A DNA stretch of 31,442 bases. It comes from a virus. The notes beneath the pieces are model-generated. The model ran no database searches. It saw only the letters and a program-made list of their open reading frames with translations, and was not told the DNA's origin. The translations under genes were made by a program, and so were the position numbers. The number at the start of each line of letters is the position of its first letter. Position 1 is the first letter of the stretch. The stretch covers positions 1 through 31,442 of IMG/VR virus record IMGVR_UViG_3300031787_000551; one strand, 5' to 3'. Shown here in pieces: positions 22,224 to 29,923 of this stretch.

Positions 22224-22472
22224 TCAGTTCTTGCGGACGGGCTTAGGGCCAGCGTCGGAAATGTCGATGCTCTCCCAGCGGCGGCGAGGCGTCAGCCACA
22301 GAAGGCCCTTTTCATGCGCCCAGAAGGCAAGCGGCACGTCCCCAAGGGCTTCGGCCAGCGCGTCAATGTCTGGAATCACGATCTGGCCTTCCGGCACGTC
22401 GAAAGTGACGGCGCGCGGCTCTGCGGCCTCGAACTCAATGTCGAGCTCTTCGCTTTCCGTCTCGTCGATCAT
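22224..22472 (-). CDS. Acidic hypothetical protein, 82 aa
   Basis: Starts MIDETESEELDIEFEAAEPR and contains a central VPEGQIVIPDIDALAEALGD segment and a basic end (TPRRRWESIDISDAGPKPVR). ATG 22472 has GAGG upstream; a longer frame reaching 22628 would run through the terminator hairpin and is rejected. This is the first gene after that terminator, so it should depend on late transcription passing the hairpin. Function unknown. Confidence 0.62.
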   Translation of the reverse strand: MIDETESEELDIEFEAAEPRAVTFDVPEGQIVIPDIDALAEALGDVPLAFWAHEKGLLWLTPRRRWESIDISDAGPKPVRKN

Positions 22473-22479
22473 GGTCGCC

Positions 22480-22517
22480 TCAAAGAAAGAACCCCCAGTT
22501 GCCCGGGCAGAGCTGGG
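22480..22517 (-). terminator. Strong hairpin terminator at the head of the late genes
   Basis: On the minus strand CCCCCAG (22517-22511) and CTGGGGG (22498-22492) close a hairpin with an inner GCCCGGGC palindrome, followed by TTCTTTCTTT. This is the most convincing minus-strand intrinsic terminator in the window. It sits between a candidate late regulator gene and the first late gene, an arrangement like lambda Q and tR'. Confidence 0.7.
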
Positions 22518-22761
22518 GGCCGTGTTTAGATTTGCGGGGCGGCGCATCGGCCGGGAACCCCCAGCCCACGCCCCGCGTCCGGGGCCGCTTTCCGCCGTCT
22601 GCACTGGGGCTATGCCTGCCCCGCTCAAGGCCGCAGTAGTGGGCGGATGCGCGGGGCCATTTGGGCGTCACCAGTGCCGCAAATAGTTGCCCCGGCCCAT
22701 TGGCAAGCGGCGTTTCTTATCCGCAACGGGGCATGTAGGAATCGTCCCACTGATTCCGGCG
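22518..22761 (-). other. Intergenic region upstream of the late operon
   Basis: About 240 bp without a supported gene. On the minus strand it contains TTGCCA, a 15-base spacer and TATTTG near 22723-22680, a weak promoter match, and an inverted pair TGCCCCG/CGGGGCA around it. A second small GC hairpin (GCCCCG/CGGGGC) lies near 22570-22585. It is the natural place for a late promoter, an antitermination site or a packaging site, but none can be proved from sequence. Confidence 0.3.
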
Positions 22762-23289
22762 CTATCCGCCAATCCGGCGCACCTTCCAGTAGAAATAGAA
22801 CAACTGCGCCCGGTACGCCTCTAGCCCGATGGTCATTCCGCCCGCCACGCTGTCACGGATGCGCTGGTAAGTCTCATTGGACACGCCAAGCTGTGCGGCG
22901 CGAGCATTGATCCCCACGGGGGGCTTGCCGTGAATCACCATGAAAAGGGCGTCGCGTGCGGCCTGCCCAATCCAGTCGTTACGCCTCGCCCTGCGCGCTA
23001 CCTCGGGGTGTCCGGTCTTCCGCTGCGCGCGGGTCAAGGCGCGGGCCATGCCGATGGCGTACGCCTCTAGGCGGCGCAGAAAGATGGTGTCGCCGGAAAC
23101 GACCGTCCGGTAGATTTCCCATCCGGGGAAGCCCTCGCCAAAGGTTTTGGAGGCCATGCGCGAGGCGTCTAGGGCGGTGTCCGACAGACGGCCCGAAAAG
23201 GCGGCGTCGAGTCCTGGCCCCTTGATATCCCAACATCCGGTGAAGTCGGGGCCGTCCGTGGCCCCCGCGCTTCCTTGCGCCTCGTCCAT
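22762..23289 (-). CDS. Candidate late-gene regulator (Q-like by position), 175 aa
   Basis: ATG 23289 is preceded by CAGGAG; the longer upstream frame is antisense-like and rejected. The N-terminal third is low complexity; residues 60-110 are helical with basic patches (ALTRAQRKTGHPEVARRARR). Residues 125-160 (GKPPVGINARAAQLGVSNET, YQRIRDSVAGGM) read as a helix-turn-helix. It is the last gene before the strong terminator that heads the terminase operon, the place of antiterminator Q in lambdoid phages. No zinc-binding cysteines of Q are seen, so the role is inferred only from the HTH and position. Confidence 0.5.
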   Translation of the reverse strand: MDEAQGSAGATDGPDFTGCWDIKGPGLDAAFSGRLSDTALDASRMASKTFGEGFPGWEIYRTVVSGDTIFLRRLEAYAIGMARALTRAQRKTGHPEVARRARRNDWIGQAARDALFMVIHGKPPVGINARAAQLGVSNETYQRIRDSVAGGMTIGLEAYRAQLFYFYWKVRRIGG

Positions 23290-23291
23290 GC

Positions 23292-23453
23292 TCACTCCTG
23301 CGAATCCTCCACGGCCTGCCCCAGTCGGAACGCCAAGACCAGCGCAATCGCCCCTAGCGGGAACTGCGCGACCGATGGCATAGCGGCAAGCGATAGCGCC
23401 CAAGCTGCGACGAACAGCAAAAGGGCGGCGATGACTCCAAGCGCTGCGTTCAT
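23292..23453 (-). CDS. Two-helix membrane peptide, 53 aa
   Basis: A short gene starting [20 protein letters not shown] with two hydrophobic segments (about 4-24 and 30-44) separated by MPSVAQFP, then a charged tail [11 protein letters not shown]. The ATG overlaps the methylase stop (ATGA, 23450-23453), and the stop lies two bases before the next ATG, sharing its ribosome site, so it fits the operon exactly. Its hairpin topology resembles small class II holins or other phage membrane peptides. It is far from the lysis genes, so a holin role is uncertain. Confidence 0.6.
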   Translation of the reverse strand: MNAALGVIAALLLFVAAWALSLAAMPSVAQFPLGAIALVLAFRLGQAVEDSQE

Positions 23454-23794
23454 GCGACCTCCCCGAAGATCGGCAGAACCGCCGCCTGAATCCGTGCGCG
23501 GGCGATTTCCACGTACTCCGCCTCGCGCTCGATGCCGACGAACCGGAATCCCTCGAGCACGGCGGCCTTGCCAGTGCTGCCGCTGCCGGTGAACGGGTCA
23601 AGGACAACGCCGCCGGGCTTCAGGACGCGCAGGCACTCGGCCCAAATCTCGACGCTCGGCACGTCGTAGTCCCAGCGCTTGCCCATGAACGACAGCCCAT
23701 AGGGCGGGTCTGTCACGATGGAGTCTATGCTCGCATCCGGCATCGTGCGGAGTACGTCGAGGCAATCGCCGTGGTGAAGGGTGAAGGCGTCCAT
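23450..23794 (-). CDS. Shortened DNA N-methylase lacking target-recognition region
   Basis: A 114-aa protein with [20 protein letters not shown], the catalytic motif DPPY (29-32), [20 protein letters not shown], then LRVLKPGG (55-62) joined directly to [16 protein letters not shown] (63-78), the AdoMet-binding motif I, and GIEREAEY. Phage DNA methylases of this type are usually 220-300 aa, with about 100 or more residues between LKPGG and the DPFTGSG motif. Here they are absent without a frameshift, so the target-recognition region is missing. Catalytic and cofactor motifs remain. It may be inactive, non-specific or need a partner. It sits between the phosphoesterase and the two-helix peptide. 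Confidence 0.78.
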   Translation of the reverse strand: MDAFTLHHGDCLDVLRTMPDASIDSIVTDPPYGLSFMGKRWDYDVPSVEIWAECLRVLKPGGVVLDPFTGSGSTGKAAVLEGFRFVGIEREAEYVEIARARIQAAVLPIFGEVA

Positions 23795-23796
23795 GC

Positions 23797-24636
23797 TTAC
23801 GGCTTCCGTGCCAAGGTGAAACGGTGTTCCGCGTTCTTGTAGTTGCGCCGCAGCCATTCGCCCACGCTGATTCCCTCAGCCCAGCGGCACAAATAATTTG
23901 CAGTAAGCGGCATCACGCAATAGCGGCCTTCCTCGACCTCGTTCAACACGACGATGCCGCGCCAATGGTCTTGCCCCTGCGCGCCCCGATAGCCTTCGTC
24001 GTGGAGGTAGAACGAACCGGCGACCAGCCCATGCCATTCGGTGCCGCTGGCCTGCTGCCGCATCCCGTAGCGCATCCCCTGTTCGTGGCCTTGCACGAAC
24101 GACGCGCCGATTTTGTTCAAGCGGTTGTCGATGCTTCCGCCGATGGCGTGGCTAGAGTGCGACGACTGGAAAAAGTGAGAGTAGACGATGCCGTCAATCC
24201 AGAGACGCTCTAGATAAGCGTGCCGCTTCCACCCCTGCGTATTCAGGTGGTGATAGCCAATCATTCCCGCGAACTTGGGGTTCTGGTTCAGCGCCCGATC
24301 AATGCGGTTTTCATGGTTGCCGAACAGGAAATGTCGCTCGGGCTCCCATGCGCGCTTTTTGTTCCGCTTGATGCGGCGGACTTCTGCCTCTACGGGGCCG
24401 GAAAGGAGCTTAAAGGCATCATTTCCTGCCTCTACGTCGTCCTCGTAACGCTGCCCCTCGGCCTTGAGCGTGCCGGGAAGGTCATACGCCGACAGCGATG
24501 GGCAATCCCAGTGATCCCCCATGTGAACGATAACGTCGGGCTTGTGTTCCACGATCCACGCCGCAGCCCACGACAAGTGGGCCGTGGGATCGCCCTTGCG
24601 AACTTGCGTGTCCGAAATGACTACGTGCCGACGCAT
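23797..24636 (-). CDS. Calcineurin-like metallophosphoesterase, 279 aa
   Basis: Metal-binding motifs appear in order: SDTQ (Asp9), GDHWD (40-44), GNHENR (106-111), YSHFF at about 152-156 and GHEQG near 180, the signature of the calcineurin-like phosphoesterase superfamily. The family hydrolyses phosphate esters in nucleotides, DNA or proteins; the substrate here is unknown. Phage members are often found among replication and recombination genes, as here. It overlaps the preceding gene by one base and lies two bases from the methylase. Confidence 0.85.
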   Translation of the reverse strand: MRRHVVISDTQVRKGDPTAHLSWAAAWIVEHKPDVIVHMGDHWDCPSLSAYDLPGTLKAEGQRYEDDVEAGNDAFKLLSGPVEAEVRRIKRNKKRAWEPERHFLFGNHENRIDRALNQNPKFAGMIGYHHLNTQGWKRHAYLERLWIDGIVYSHFFQSSHSSHAIGGSIDNRLNKIGASFVQGHEQGMRYGMRQQASGTEWHGLVAGSFYLHDEGYRGAQGQDHWRGIVVLNEVEEGRYCVMPLTANYLCRWAEGISVGEWLRRNYKNAEHRFTLARKP

Positions 24637-24920
24637 CAGAGCAAGTCATCCGGTCGCGCCGTGCCAGCCCGAAGCGGCGGCTCTTCGTCATCGAACGGGA
24701 TGCCCACATTGGGCGGAACCATGCCCACAACGGGCACTTCTACCGTTCGCGTGCCGAACTCAATCGTTCCGTGATAGCCCAGCGCGCGGGCTGCGATGGC
24801 AATAGACCCGTAAAGCGTCGGCTCTGCGGTTCTGCGCCAGCCGTCAAACCCGCCCCATTCGTCGCGCTTCTCGGCGGAAACGACGAACCCGGAATCAAGT
24901 TGCTTGATTGTGACTTTCAC
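24636..24920 (-). CDS. Hypothetical protein, 94 aa
   Basis: The N-terminus KVTIKQLDSGFVVSAEKRDE looks like a beta-hairpin, followed by a YGSIAIAARALGYHGTIEFG helix-strand segment and an acidic Pro-rich tail. The start is GTG 24920 with AAGGA upstream, just downstream of a good promoter (24943-24972), so it is the first gene of a separately transcribed block. Function unknown. Confidence 0.65.
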   Translation of the reverse strand: MKVTIKQLDSGFVVSAEKRDEWGGFDGWRRTAEPTLYGSIAIAARALGYHGTIEFGTRTVEVPVVGMVPPNVGIPFDDEEPPLRAGTARPDDLL

Positions 24921-24942
24921 GGCCCATCCTTGCCTTTGGATG

Positions 24943-24972
24943 AGTATACAGTCTCCGGCTAACGTGTCGCAA
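24943..24972 (-). promoter_or_regulatory. Sigma70-like promoter on the minus strand
   Basis: TTGCGA (24972-24967), an 18-base spacer and TATACT (24948-24943), followed about 20 bases later by the GTG start at 24920. The -10 differs from consensus by one base. The sequence CTGTATACT around the -10 resembles half of a LexA-type box, but no second half is present. It lies in one of the few gaps of the leftward operon and should drive the phosphoesterase-methylase-regulator block. Confidence 0.5.
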
Positions 24973-25225
24973 GTTCTCGCGATTTGCGCGACAATCGCTT
25001 GGCCCTGCGGTAGATGGTTGAGCGGTGGCAGCCCTGCGCCTCTGCGGCCTTAGTCGCGCCGCGAACCATTGCCCTAGCCGCGTCCGCGTCGGTCTTCGCT
25101 TTCCGCCCCTCATTCGCGAGGAAGGACAGAATCAGCGCTTCCGCGTCCATCGCACAGTGGACGGGGTAGCCCTCGGCCACCATTTGACGTGACAGCTCGC
25201 CTATGAGGCGGTGAAGTTCGGTCAT
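24959..25225 (-). CDS. Small HTH protein, 88 aa
   Basis: MTELHRLIGELSRQMVAEGY starts at ATG 25225, which overlaps the stop of the upstream gene. The C-terminal part, AARAMVRGATKAAEAQGCHR followed by STIYRRAKRLSRKSRELATR, reads as a helix-turn-helix with a basic recognition helix and tail. It ends at the promoter for the following block. It may be a regulator acting near its own 3' end, but this is inference. Confidence 0.55.
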   Translation of the reverse strand: MTELHRLIGELSRQMVAEGYPVHCAMDAEALILSFLANEGRKAKTDADAARAMVRGATKAAEAQGCHRSTIYRRAKRLSRKSRELATR

Positions 25226-25512
25226 TTGCCCTCCCTCATTTTCCGGTCGTGTCGGCGGGTAAGCGCCAGGTCTACGTAGTCGCCGGGAAAGTACGTACAA
25301 CCGCCACACCTCCACCCCTCCGCCAGCGGTACGGGGTCGGTGGACGGGTCGGCCAGCCACGATTTACAGCCCTCGGAAAACGCCCACGGAATGACGACGT
25401 TCACCAACTTACCGTCGATGAATCCAGCGTTGGCGACGTAGGTTGCGCGCGCCTCGCGGTTGAAGCAGAGCGGACGGCCATCCGGCCCGAAGCCTTGGCG
25501 GTGAGCGTTCAA
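25222..25512 (-). CDS. Hypothetical protein, 96 aa
   Basis: A protein with Cys residues at CFNRE, CKSW and the pair WRCGGCTYFPGD, a CxxC that could bind zinc with another Cys, and a basic C-terminus (LTRRHDRKMREGK). It overlaps both neighbours by ATGA. No family recognised. Its place next to a nuclease gene suggests a DNA-metabolism role, without direct evidence. Confidence 0.62.
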   Translation of the reverse strand: MNAHRQGFGPDGRPLCFNREARATYVANAGFIDGKLVNVVIPWAFSEGCKSWLADPSTDPVPLAEGWRCGGCTYFPGDYVDLALTRRHDRKMREGK

Positions 25513-25913
25513 AGGGCCTCCCTAACGATCATGGCGAAACACGCGGGGCCTACGTCTACGGTGAACTCGAAGTCGTGACTCCACTCCCCTTGCGCGCTGG
25601 TGTGCGGCAGGACAAAGCGCCAGCCAAGCTTGACGCCCGCAACCCGATACGCGAGAACGGGGATTGCATCGGCTTTCTTCGCTTGTTCCGCCGCTTGCTT
25701 CCACCATTGGCGAACACTAAGCCGCTTGTGATTCTTCGCTTCAATGCAGAATGGGCCAATGACAATGTCCCCAAGCTGAGACTCTGCGTACTGCTGTAGG
25801 TTGCGGGTTGCCATGATTCCGAGTTCATCTCGGAACCAGCGCACAAGCTCGCGCTCGCCCCGCGCACCCTTGGCTCGGCTGCTCTTTCCCTTGGCGGATG
25901 CGCCCTTGGTCAT
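25509..25913 (-). CDS. PD-(D/E)XK nuclease, Hjc-like resolvase candidate
   Basis: A 134-aa protein with the nuclease-fold pattern: KGARGERELVRWFRDE (Glu20), an aromatic/Gln-rich stretch, GDIVIG (Asp49) and IEAKN (Glu58, Lys60), spaced as in archaeal Hjc-type and phage Holliday-junction or VRR-like nucleases. Basic Lys/Arg residues cover the N-terminus. It lies downstream of the NinB- and Ref-like genes and may take the place of lambda Rap or RusA in resolving recombination intermediates. The substrate is inferred from the fold. Confidence 0.75.
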   Translation of the reverse strand: MTKGASAKGKSSRAKGARGERELVRWFRDELGIMATRNLQQYAESQLGDIVIGPFCIEAKNHKRLSVRQWWKQAAEQAKKADAIPVLAYRVAGVKLGWRFVLPHTSAQGEWSHDFEFTVDVGPACFAMIVREAL

Positions 25914-26557
25914 GTGATTGCGTCCTGAATGTCTTGAATGTCCGCGCCTTCATCGAAGCGCCCCAAAAACTCGCCGTCCGCGATTTGCTCCGACGCTGCG
26001 CGCACACGGATTCCGCCGCATGGCTCGCGGTAGATGTCAACGGGCCGCGCGCCAATCCATCCGGCAATCCGCGTCGCCATATCCGCAGGCTCCCCTGCTC
26101 GGACAATGCGGCCTTCAGATGGCTTGCGCTTTGCGGTCTTGCGCTTAGCGCCGACCGGCTCTGCGTCGATCTTGAAGGCCGAATCTTTCAGTGCCGAAAA
26201 GATGGTCGCAGCCTTGGTTCCTCTCGGAACGTCGAACTGAACCGCCCAGCCTGCGGGCACTTCCTCGCCCTTGCGGATGGCGCGGTATCCGCCATCAAGC
26301 GTGCGGACGATATGGCAGGCGTGATGCTTGCAGTACGGGGCGAGGCCGATAGCCACGCCAGACAACGGGCCAAACAACCCGCGATCCTCAATTTTTCGCT
26401 TCAACAATTCGTTTTCTCGGCCAAGGCGCGCGAGGCGGTCGGCGGCTTCGAGAATGACGGCGATAAGGTCGCGGCTCGCGCCGTGTTCGTGCATCAGCTT
26501 GGCGCGCTTTCGAAGTTTCGCGCCGATGATTTGTCCTTCGCTGCGATTTTCGTTCAT
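25910..26557 (-). CDS. Hypothetical protein with coiled coil, 215 aa
   Basis: ATG 26557 is chosen because it overlaps the preceding stop (ATGA); the open frame extends far upstream, but over real genes. Residues 10-60 are helical and basic (AKLRKRAKLMHEHGASRDLI, RLARLGRENELLKRKIEDRG), followed by CKHHACHIVRTLDGG with a Cys/His cluster, then a basic KRKTAKRKPSEGR linker and an acidic end (DEGADIQDIQDAIT). No family recognised; the Cys/His group might bind metal. Confidence 0.62.
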   Translation of the reverse strand: MNENRSEGQIIGAKLRKRAKLMHEHGASRDLIAVILEAADRLARLGRENELLKRKIEDRGLFGPLSGVAIGLAPYCKHHACHIVRTLDGGYRAIRKGEEVPAGWAVQFDVPRGTKAATIFSALKDSAFKIDAEPVGAKRKTAKRKPSEGRIVRAGEPADMATRIAGWIGARPVDIYREPCGGIRVRAASEQIADGEFLGRFDEGADIQDIQDAIT

Positions 26558-26898
26558 TTGCTTAGGAGTTCGTTCTGGATGGTTAGGAGTTCTGCGTCTG
26601 TGCCGAACGCTGCGCGAAATGGCTTTGAGCCCTTCGCCAGCGACGGGCCTAGGTAGTCGAGGGATTCCGCGTCGCCCCATCCGAAGGGCGGGATGCCTCG
26701 GTGATGCCACTGGCAGAGAGATACAGTCGCCATGTGGCCGATGCGCCTGTTCCCGCTGAGTAGGTGGTGAATCTCGATGTGCTGCGCGTACTCCGGTTGA
26801 GTGCCGCGCAACATGCAGGCGATGCAAACGCCTTTCTCTTTCATCGCGTCGAATCGGGCTTGTTCGGCCTTGGTCGGCTTTCCGGTGCTGTGCTTCAT
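26554..26898 (-). CDS. Ref-like HNH nuclease, 114 aa
   Basis: The sequence has GVCIACMLRG (Cys pair), EYAQHIEIHHLLSGNRRIGH and ATVSLCQWHHRG, an HNH-like metal-binding pattern matching the Ref family (recombination enhancement, RecA-dependent nuclease) known from phage P1 and many prophages. These proteins cut DNA in RecA-bound D-loops. The length is typical of the short phage members. It follows a NinB-like gene, in a nin-type region downstream of the helicase, with ATGA overlaps on both sides. Confidence 0.8.
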   Translation of the reverse strand: MKHSTGKPTKAEQARFDAMKEKGVCIACMLRGTQPEYAQHIEIHHLLSGNRRIGHMATVSLCQWHHRGIPPFGWGDAESLDYLGPSLAKGSKPFRAAFGTDAELLTIQNELLSK

Positions 26899-27083
26899 TC
26901 CGGCACAACCTCGTCAAGCGGCTTGCAGTAAAGCCATTCCTCCGGGTCGCGCCAGTCGGAATAGCTAGAAACGAATCGACCATATGCGCCGTCAACGCCA
27001 GCGGACAGCACAAGCGCGGAGGGGTCGTCTTTCTGCTCGGCAAAGCGGAACGCCTGCCCTTTTCTGAGTTCATAAAACTTCAT
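26895..27083 (-). CDS. Hypothetical protein, 62 aa
   Basis: A short protein MKFYELRKGQAFRFAEQKDD with SSYSDWRDPEEWLYCKPLDE at its C-terminus, a small beta-rich pattern seen in phage nin-region proteins of unknown role. It is tied by ATGA overlaps to the NinB-like gene upstream and the Ref-like gene downstream, which supports it as a real gene. Function unknown. Confidence 0.6.
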   Translation of the reverse strand: MKFYELRKGQAFRFAEQKDDPSALVLSAGVDGAYGRFVSSYSDWRDPEEWLYCKPLDEVVPE

Positions 27084-27466
27084 CGCGGTTCACTCCACTT
27101 AACGTCACGCTCCGCGCCAAACGCGGCGATGATTTCCATAACGTCCGAACACTCGGACACGCTCAGGTCACGCGACGACGCGCCCAAAACCACGAATCCG
27201 CCGTCGATCCCCGGCACGGCGCGCTGCCCCTTGCGGTAGGACGCAACGAACATGTGCCGCCAGTCGTCTTTGCTGAGCCGCTGGCCGTGCCACACAACGG
27301 CGCGGGATACGTCCTGACACATGGCGTTAAGTCGGGCGTTCTGCTCAAGCGTGCGGGTGTCCAGCTTTCGGCAGGACAGCGCGACGGCATGGCCTTGGTT
27401 AACGAAGGCTTCGGCCTGGGCGCAAGCGGCGCGGACTTGCGCCGGAGTGCGGCAAACGCGGGTCAT
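27080..27466 (-). CDS. ninB: NinB-like recombination protein (lambda Orf family)
   Basis: A 128-aa protein with LDTRTLEQNARLNAMCQDVS, RLSKDDWRHMFVASYRKGQR and GFVVLGASSRDLSVSECSDV and MEIIAAFGAE, the usual order of conserved parts in the NinB/Orf family. Lambda Orf binds single-stranded DNA and SSB and helps load recombinase, replacing RecFOR. Length is close to family norm (about 140 aa). In this phage it may work with the ERF annealase and the DDDIPF-tailed SSB-like protein, although those are encoded in the opposite operon. Confidence 0.83.
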   Translation of the reverse strand: MTRVCRTPAQVRAACAQAEAFVNQGHAVALSCRKLDTRTLEQNARLNAMCQDVSRAVVWHGQRLSKDDWRHMFVASYRKGQRAVPGIDGGFVVLGASSRDLSVSECSDVMEIIAAFGAERDVKWSEPR

Positions 27467-27765
27467 GCAGCCTTCCCGCTGTCGCGAATCTCAATCACAA
27501 CGTCCACGCCGGAATCCACGCGGGCCTTGAGTGCGGCGTCACGCTGGCGCGATCGGTACATATCCGCGAGGTATTCGCGCACCTCTTCCCGAATGTCGGC
27601 GGGCGCGTCCGCGATCTTTTCGCGCCAGTCGCTAACCGGGTGATACGTGGCGATTTCGTAAGCCTCGCCCGCGATGCGCGACAGGCGGGCCATATCCTTC
27701 ACGCTCTTCGGGGCGCTCGGGATGCTTCCGATAGCCTCGGCCATTGCCTTTCCGATGTGCTTCAC
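27463..27765 (-). CDS. Hypothetical protein, 100 aa
   Basis: The start is GTG 27765, in a GTGA overlap with the DnaB stop; a longer frame to 27831 would overlap the helicase gene and is rejected. The protein is helical (AKAMAEAIGSIP, APADIREEVREYLADMYRSR) with a central HPVSDWREKIAD. No family recognised. It lies between helicase and NinB-like genes and may be a replication accessory. Confidence 0.62.
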   Translation of the reverse strand: MKHIGKAMAEAIGSIPSAPKSVKDMARLSRIAGEAYEIATYHPVSDWREKIADAPADIREEVREYLADMYRSRQRDAALKARVDSGVDVVIEIRDSGKAA

Positions 27766-29120
27766 GCGGCGTCCTTTTTGCCCCAGCGCGGGGCCGCTTT
27801 GATCTGCGGGGCCGGGAGCGATCCAACCCAATCAAGGGCGCGCATCCGGCGATAGTCGTTTTGGAGATTCACCACGACGCCGCGCTCACCGTCGCGGGCC
27901 TTTGCCACATGGACTTCGATCAATCCGGGGCGGTCGGCGGGGTCGTAGTAGTCGGGGCGGTGCAGCAGCAGCACCGTGTCGGCCACTTCCTCAATGCCGC
28001 CAGAGCCGCGAAGGTCGGTCAGCGTCGGGGCTGCGCCCGTAGCGCCAGCGCGGGACAACTGCGCGAGGCACAGCACCGGAACCTTTAGCTCCTTCGCCAT
28101 GCGCTTGAACTCGCGCAGGGCTTCGGGGCGCTCGATCACTTCGCCCTGCTTTCCGGAAAGGCGCAGTTCGTGAAGGTGGTCGATGATGACGAGGCCAAGC
28201 GAGTTGCGAAGGTGGTCGCGGCGGCAGCGGGCGACGATCTGCGGAGCCATCAGGCCCGCCGTGTCGTCAATGCGGAGGTATTGCTCGCAGGCGGCAAGCT
28301 CGCGCATCGCAGCGCCTACGCGGGCGGTGTTGCTTTCGTCCTGGTCTTGCGGCTGGCGAATCCAGCCGTAGTCAACGCCCGAATGTGCGGCAAGCATTCG
28401 ATTGATAACGGAAGACCCCGGCATTTCCAGCGAGAACACCGCCGTGCGGAGTTTCCACAGGAAGTGATGCAAGGCCACCTGAAACGCCAGCGCCGACTTG
28501 CCGACACTCGGGCGCGCAGCGAGCAACGTCACTTCGCCGGGAACCAGCCTACAAGCCCGCGTAAGCCCTTCCCACGGCCACGCTAGGCCAAGGTCGGCAT
28601 TGCCCTCGTAACGGTCTGCAAACGCCGCGTATGCGGCCTGAATCGCAGCCTTGCCCGACACCAGCCCGCCAACGGTGGCCGGGGCCATTTCGCGAATGAT
28701 CGCTTCCGCCTCGGCGGCAACGTCAGCAGACGGGCGGGCGCTGGCAGACAAGGCCTGTTCCGCGATCCGCGTGCCAGCTTCAGCGAGTCGGCGCAGACGG
28801 GCTTTCTCGACCACGATTTCCGCGTAGGCCGTGACGTTCGCGGCGCTCGGCGTGGTCTGCGCGAGGTCAACGAGGTACGCCAGCCCGCCAACGTGCTGCC
28901 CAAGCTCCACGCCCGCGAACCAATCCGCCAGCGTCACCGGGTCAACCGGCTGACCCTTCGCGGCCTGCTCGGTGATCGCCTGGAAAATCAGCGCGTGATC
29001 GCGGCGGTAGAAGTCACCGGAGGTCAGCCAATCCGAAACGTCGTGAATGCGGCTGGCGTCCAGCATCAGGCCACCGAGGACGGCGCGTTCCGCGTCGATG
29101 TTGTGCGGAAGGACGTTCAT
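27762..29120 (-). CDS. dnaB: Replicative DNA helicase, DnaB family
   Basis: A 452-aa protein with an N-terminal DnaB domain (MNVLPHNIDAERAVLGGLML) and a RecA-like C-terminal ATPase: Walker A RPSVGKS (203-209), VFSLEM, LGLVIIDHLHEL as Walker B, LCLAQLSR and DLRGSGGIEEVADTVLLLHR. Length is normal for the family. It unwinds DNA at the phage origin as a hexamer. The adjacent upstream gene encodes a probable replisome organiser that would load it, as P22 gp18/gp12-like pairs do. A P22-like phage bringing its own DnaB does not need to hijack the host helicase. Confidence 0.94.
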   Translation of the reverse strand: MNVLPHNIDAERAVLGGLMLDASRIHDVSDWLTSGDFYRRDHALIFQAITEQAAKGQPVDPVTLADWFAGVELGQHVGGLAYLVDLAQTTPSAANVTAYAEIVVEKARLRRLAEAGTRIAEQALSASARPSADVAAEAEAIIREMAPATVGGLVSGKAAIQAAYAAFADRYEGNADLGLAWPWEGLTRACRLVPGEVTLLAARPSVGKSALAFQVALHHFLWKLRTAVFSLEMPGSSVINRMLAAHSGVDYGWIRQPQDQDESNTARVGAAMRELAACEQYLRIDDTAGLMAPQIVARCRRDHLRNSLGLVIIDHLHELRLSGKQGEVIERPEALREFKRMAKELKVPVLCLAQLSRAGATGAAPTLTDLRGSGGIEEVADTVLLLHRPDYYDPADRPGLIEVHVAKARDGERGVVVNLQNDYRRMRALDWVGSLPAPQIKAAPRWGKKDAA

Positions 29121-29923
29121 GCGGCCACCCCAAGGTCACGGGCGAGGGCCTTGTCCATGACCTTGCCGAAATGCTCGTCGCGCAGCAGAACTTCGATGTT
29201 CTGCTTCCACGACGGGTTCTGCGGGTTCGGGCGGTTGCCACTGAGCCACGGGTCGTCGGCGCACTCGGCAAAGTAGCCGTCCCAAAATTGCGCCAGCGTC
29301 ACGCCAAGTTGGCGGTGTGAAATCAGCGCCCTTGCGTTTTTGTTCGCCCCGAGAATCAGGCGGCGGCGCTTCGGGGTCAGCGTCAGAACCGCTTGGCAGT
29401 TCGGAAGGTTGCGGTGGTAGGCGTCGAGGACGGTTTCGACAACCGGGTCAGACTTCGGGGGGGGTGTCTCGTCGGCGTCAGCCGGCGAGGGAGTGAGCGA
29501 AGCGAACGGTAGCTCCTGCTCTTGATCCTTTCCCTTCCCTTCCTTTCCAGCCACGAACATTCGCGAATCCTCGCGAGGGCTCGGGTAGCCTTCATCGAAT
29601 CCGGGGAATTGAGGCTTGCTCGGCTTATCAATCTTCTGATGATTCAACCAGTTACAGACTTCAAGGAAGGTTGAGCCGTCCACGACGTAACGACGGATGC
29701 AGCCTTCGCGCTCCAGCTCGGCCAACCAGCCGTCGATGAGCTTCGGGGCGTCGTCGTCATAGGGGAAAAGAAGGCTCGCGAGCATTCGCGAGGCCGCGCG
29801 AGTCCTCCCGTGGTCGTCGCAAATGGGCCAGAGCATCACGAACAGCAGGCGGGCATCGCGGGACACGCGGCCCATGCTTTCGCTCTGCGGGAACTCAGGC
29901 TTGATGGTGCGAATCCTGGCCAT
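29117..29923 (-). CDS. Replication initiation / replisome organiser protein
   Basis: A 268-aa protein starting MARIRTIKPEFPQSESMGRV, RDARLLFVMLWPICDDHGRT and KLIDGWLAELEREGCIRRYV, a winged-helix N-terminus common to phage replication proteins of the DnaT/O-like type. The centre is a Pro/Ser/Glu linker (about 115-160) and the C-terminus has LTLTPKRRRLILGANKNARA and WLSGNRPNPQNPSWKQNIEV, a DnaT-like helical part. It overlaps the DnaB gene by ATGA. It should bind the phage origin and load helicase. No iteron-type repeats are apparent within this gene. Confidence 0.8.
   Translation of the reverse strand: MARIRTIKPEFPQSESMGRVSRDARLLFVMLWPICDDHGRTRAASRMLASLLFPYDDDAPKLIDGWLAELEREGCIRRYVVDGSTFLEVCNWLNHQKIDKPSKPQFPGFDEGYPSPREDSRMFVAGKEGKGKDQEQELPFASLTPSPADADETPPPKSDPVVETVLDAYHRNLPNCQAVLTLTPKRRRLILGANKNARALISHRQLGVTLAQFWDGYFAECADDPWLSGNRPNPQNPSWKQNIEVLLRDEHFGKVMDKALARDLGVAA

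Noticed and set aside
24943-24957. LexA/SOS box at CTGTATACT
   Set aside because: Only one half-site is present; the sequence is explained as a -10 element.
25910-27073. 387-aa version of the hypothetical gene ending at 25910
   Set aside because: The extra N-terminus overlaps the Ref-like and 62-aa genes; the ATG at 26557 with ATGA overlap fits the operon.
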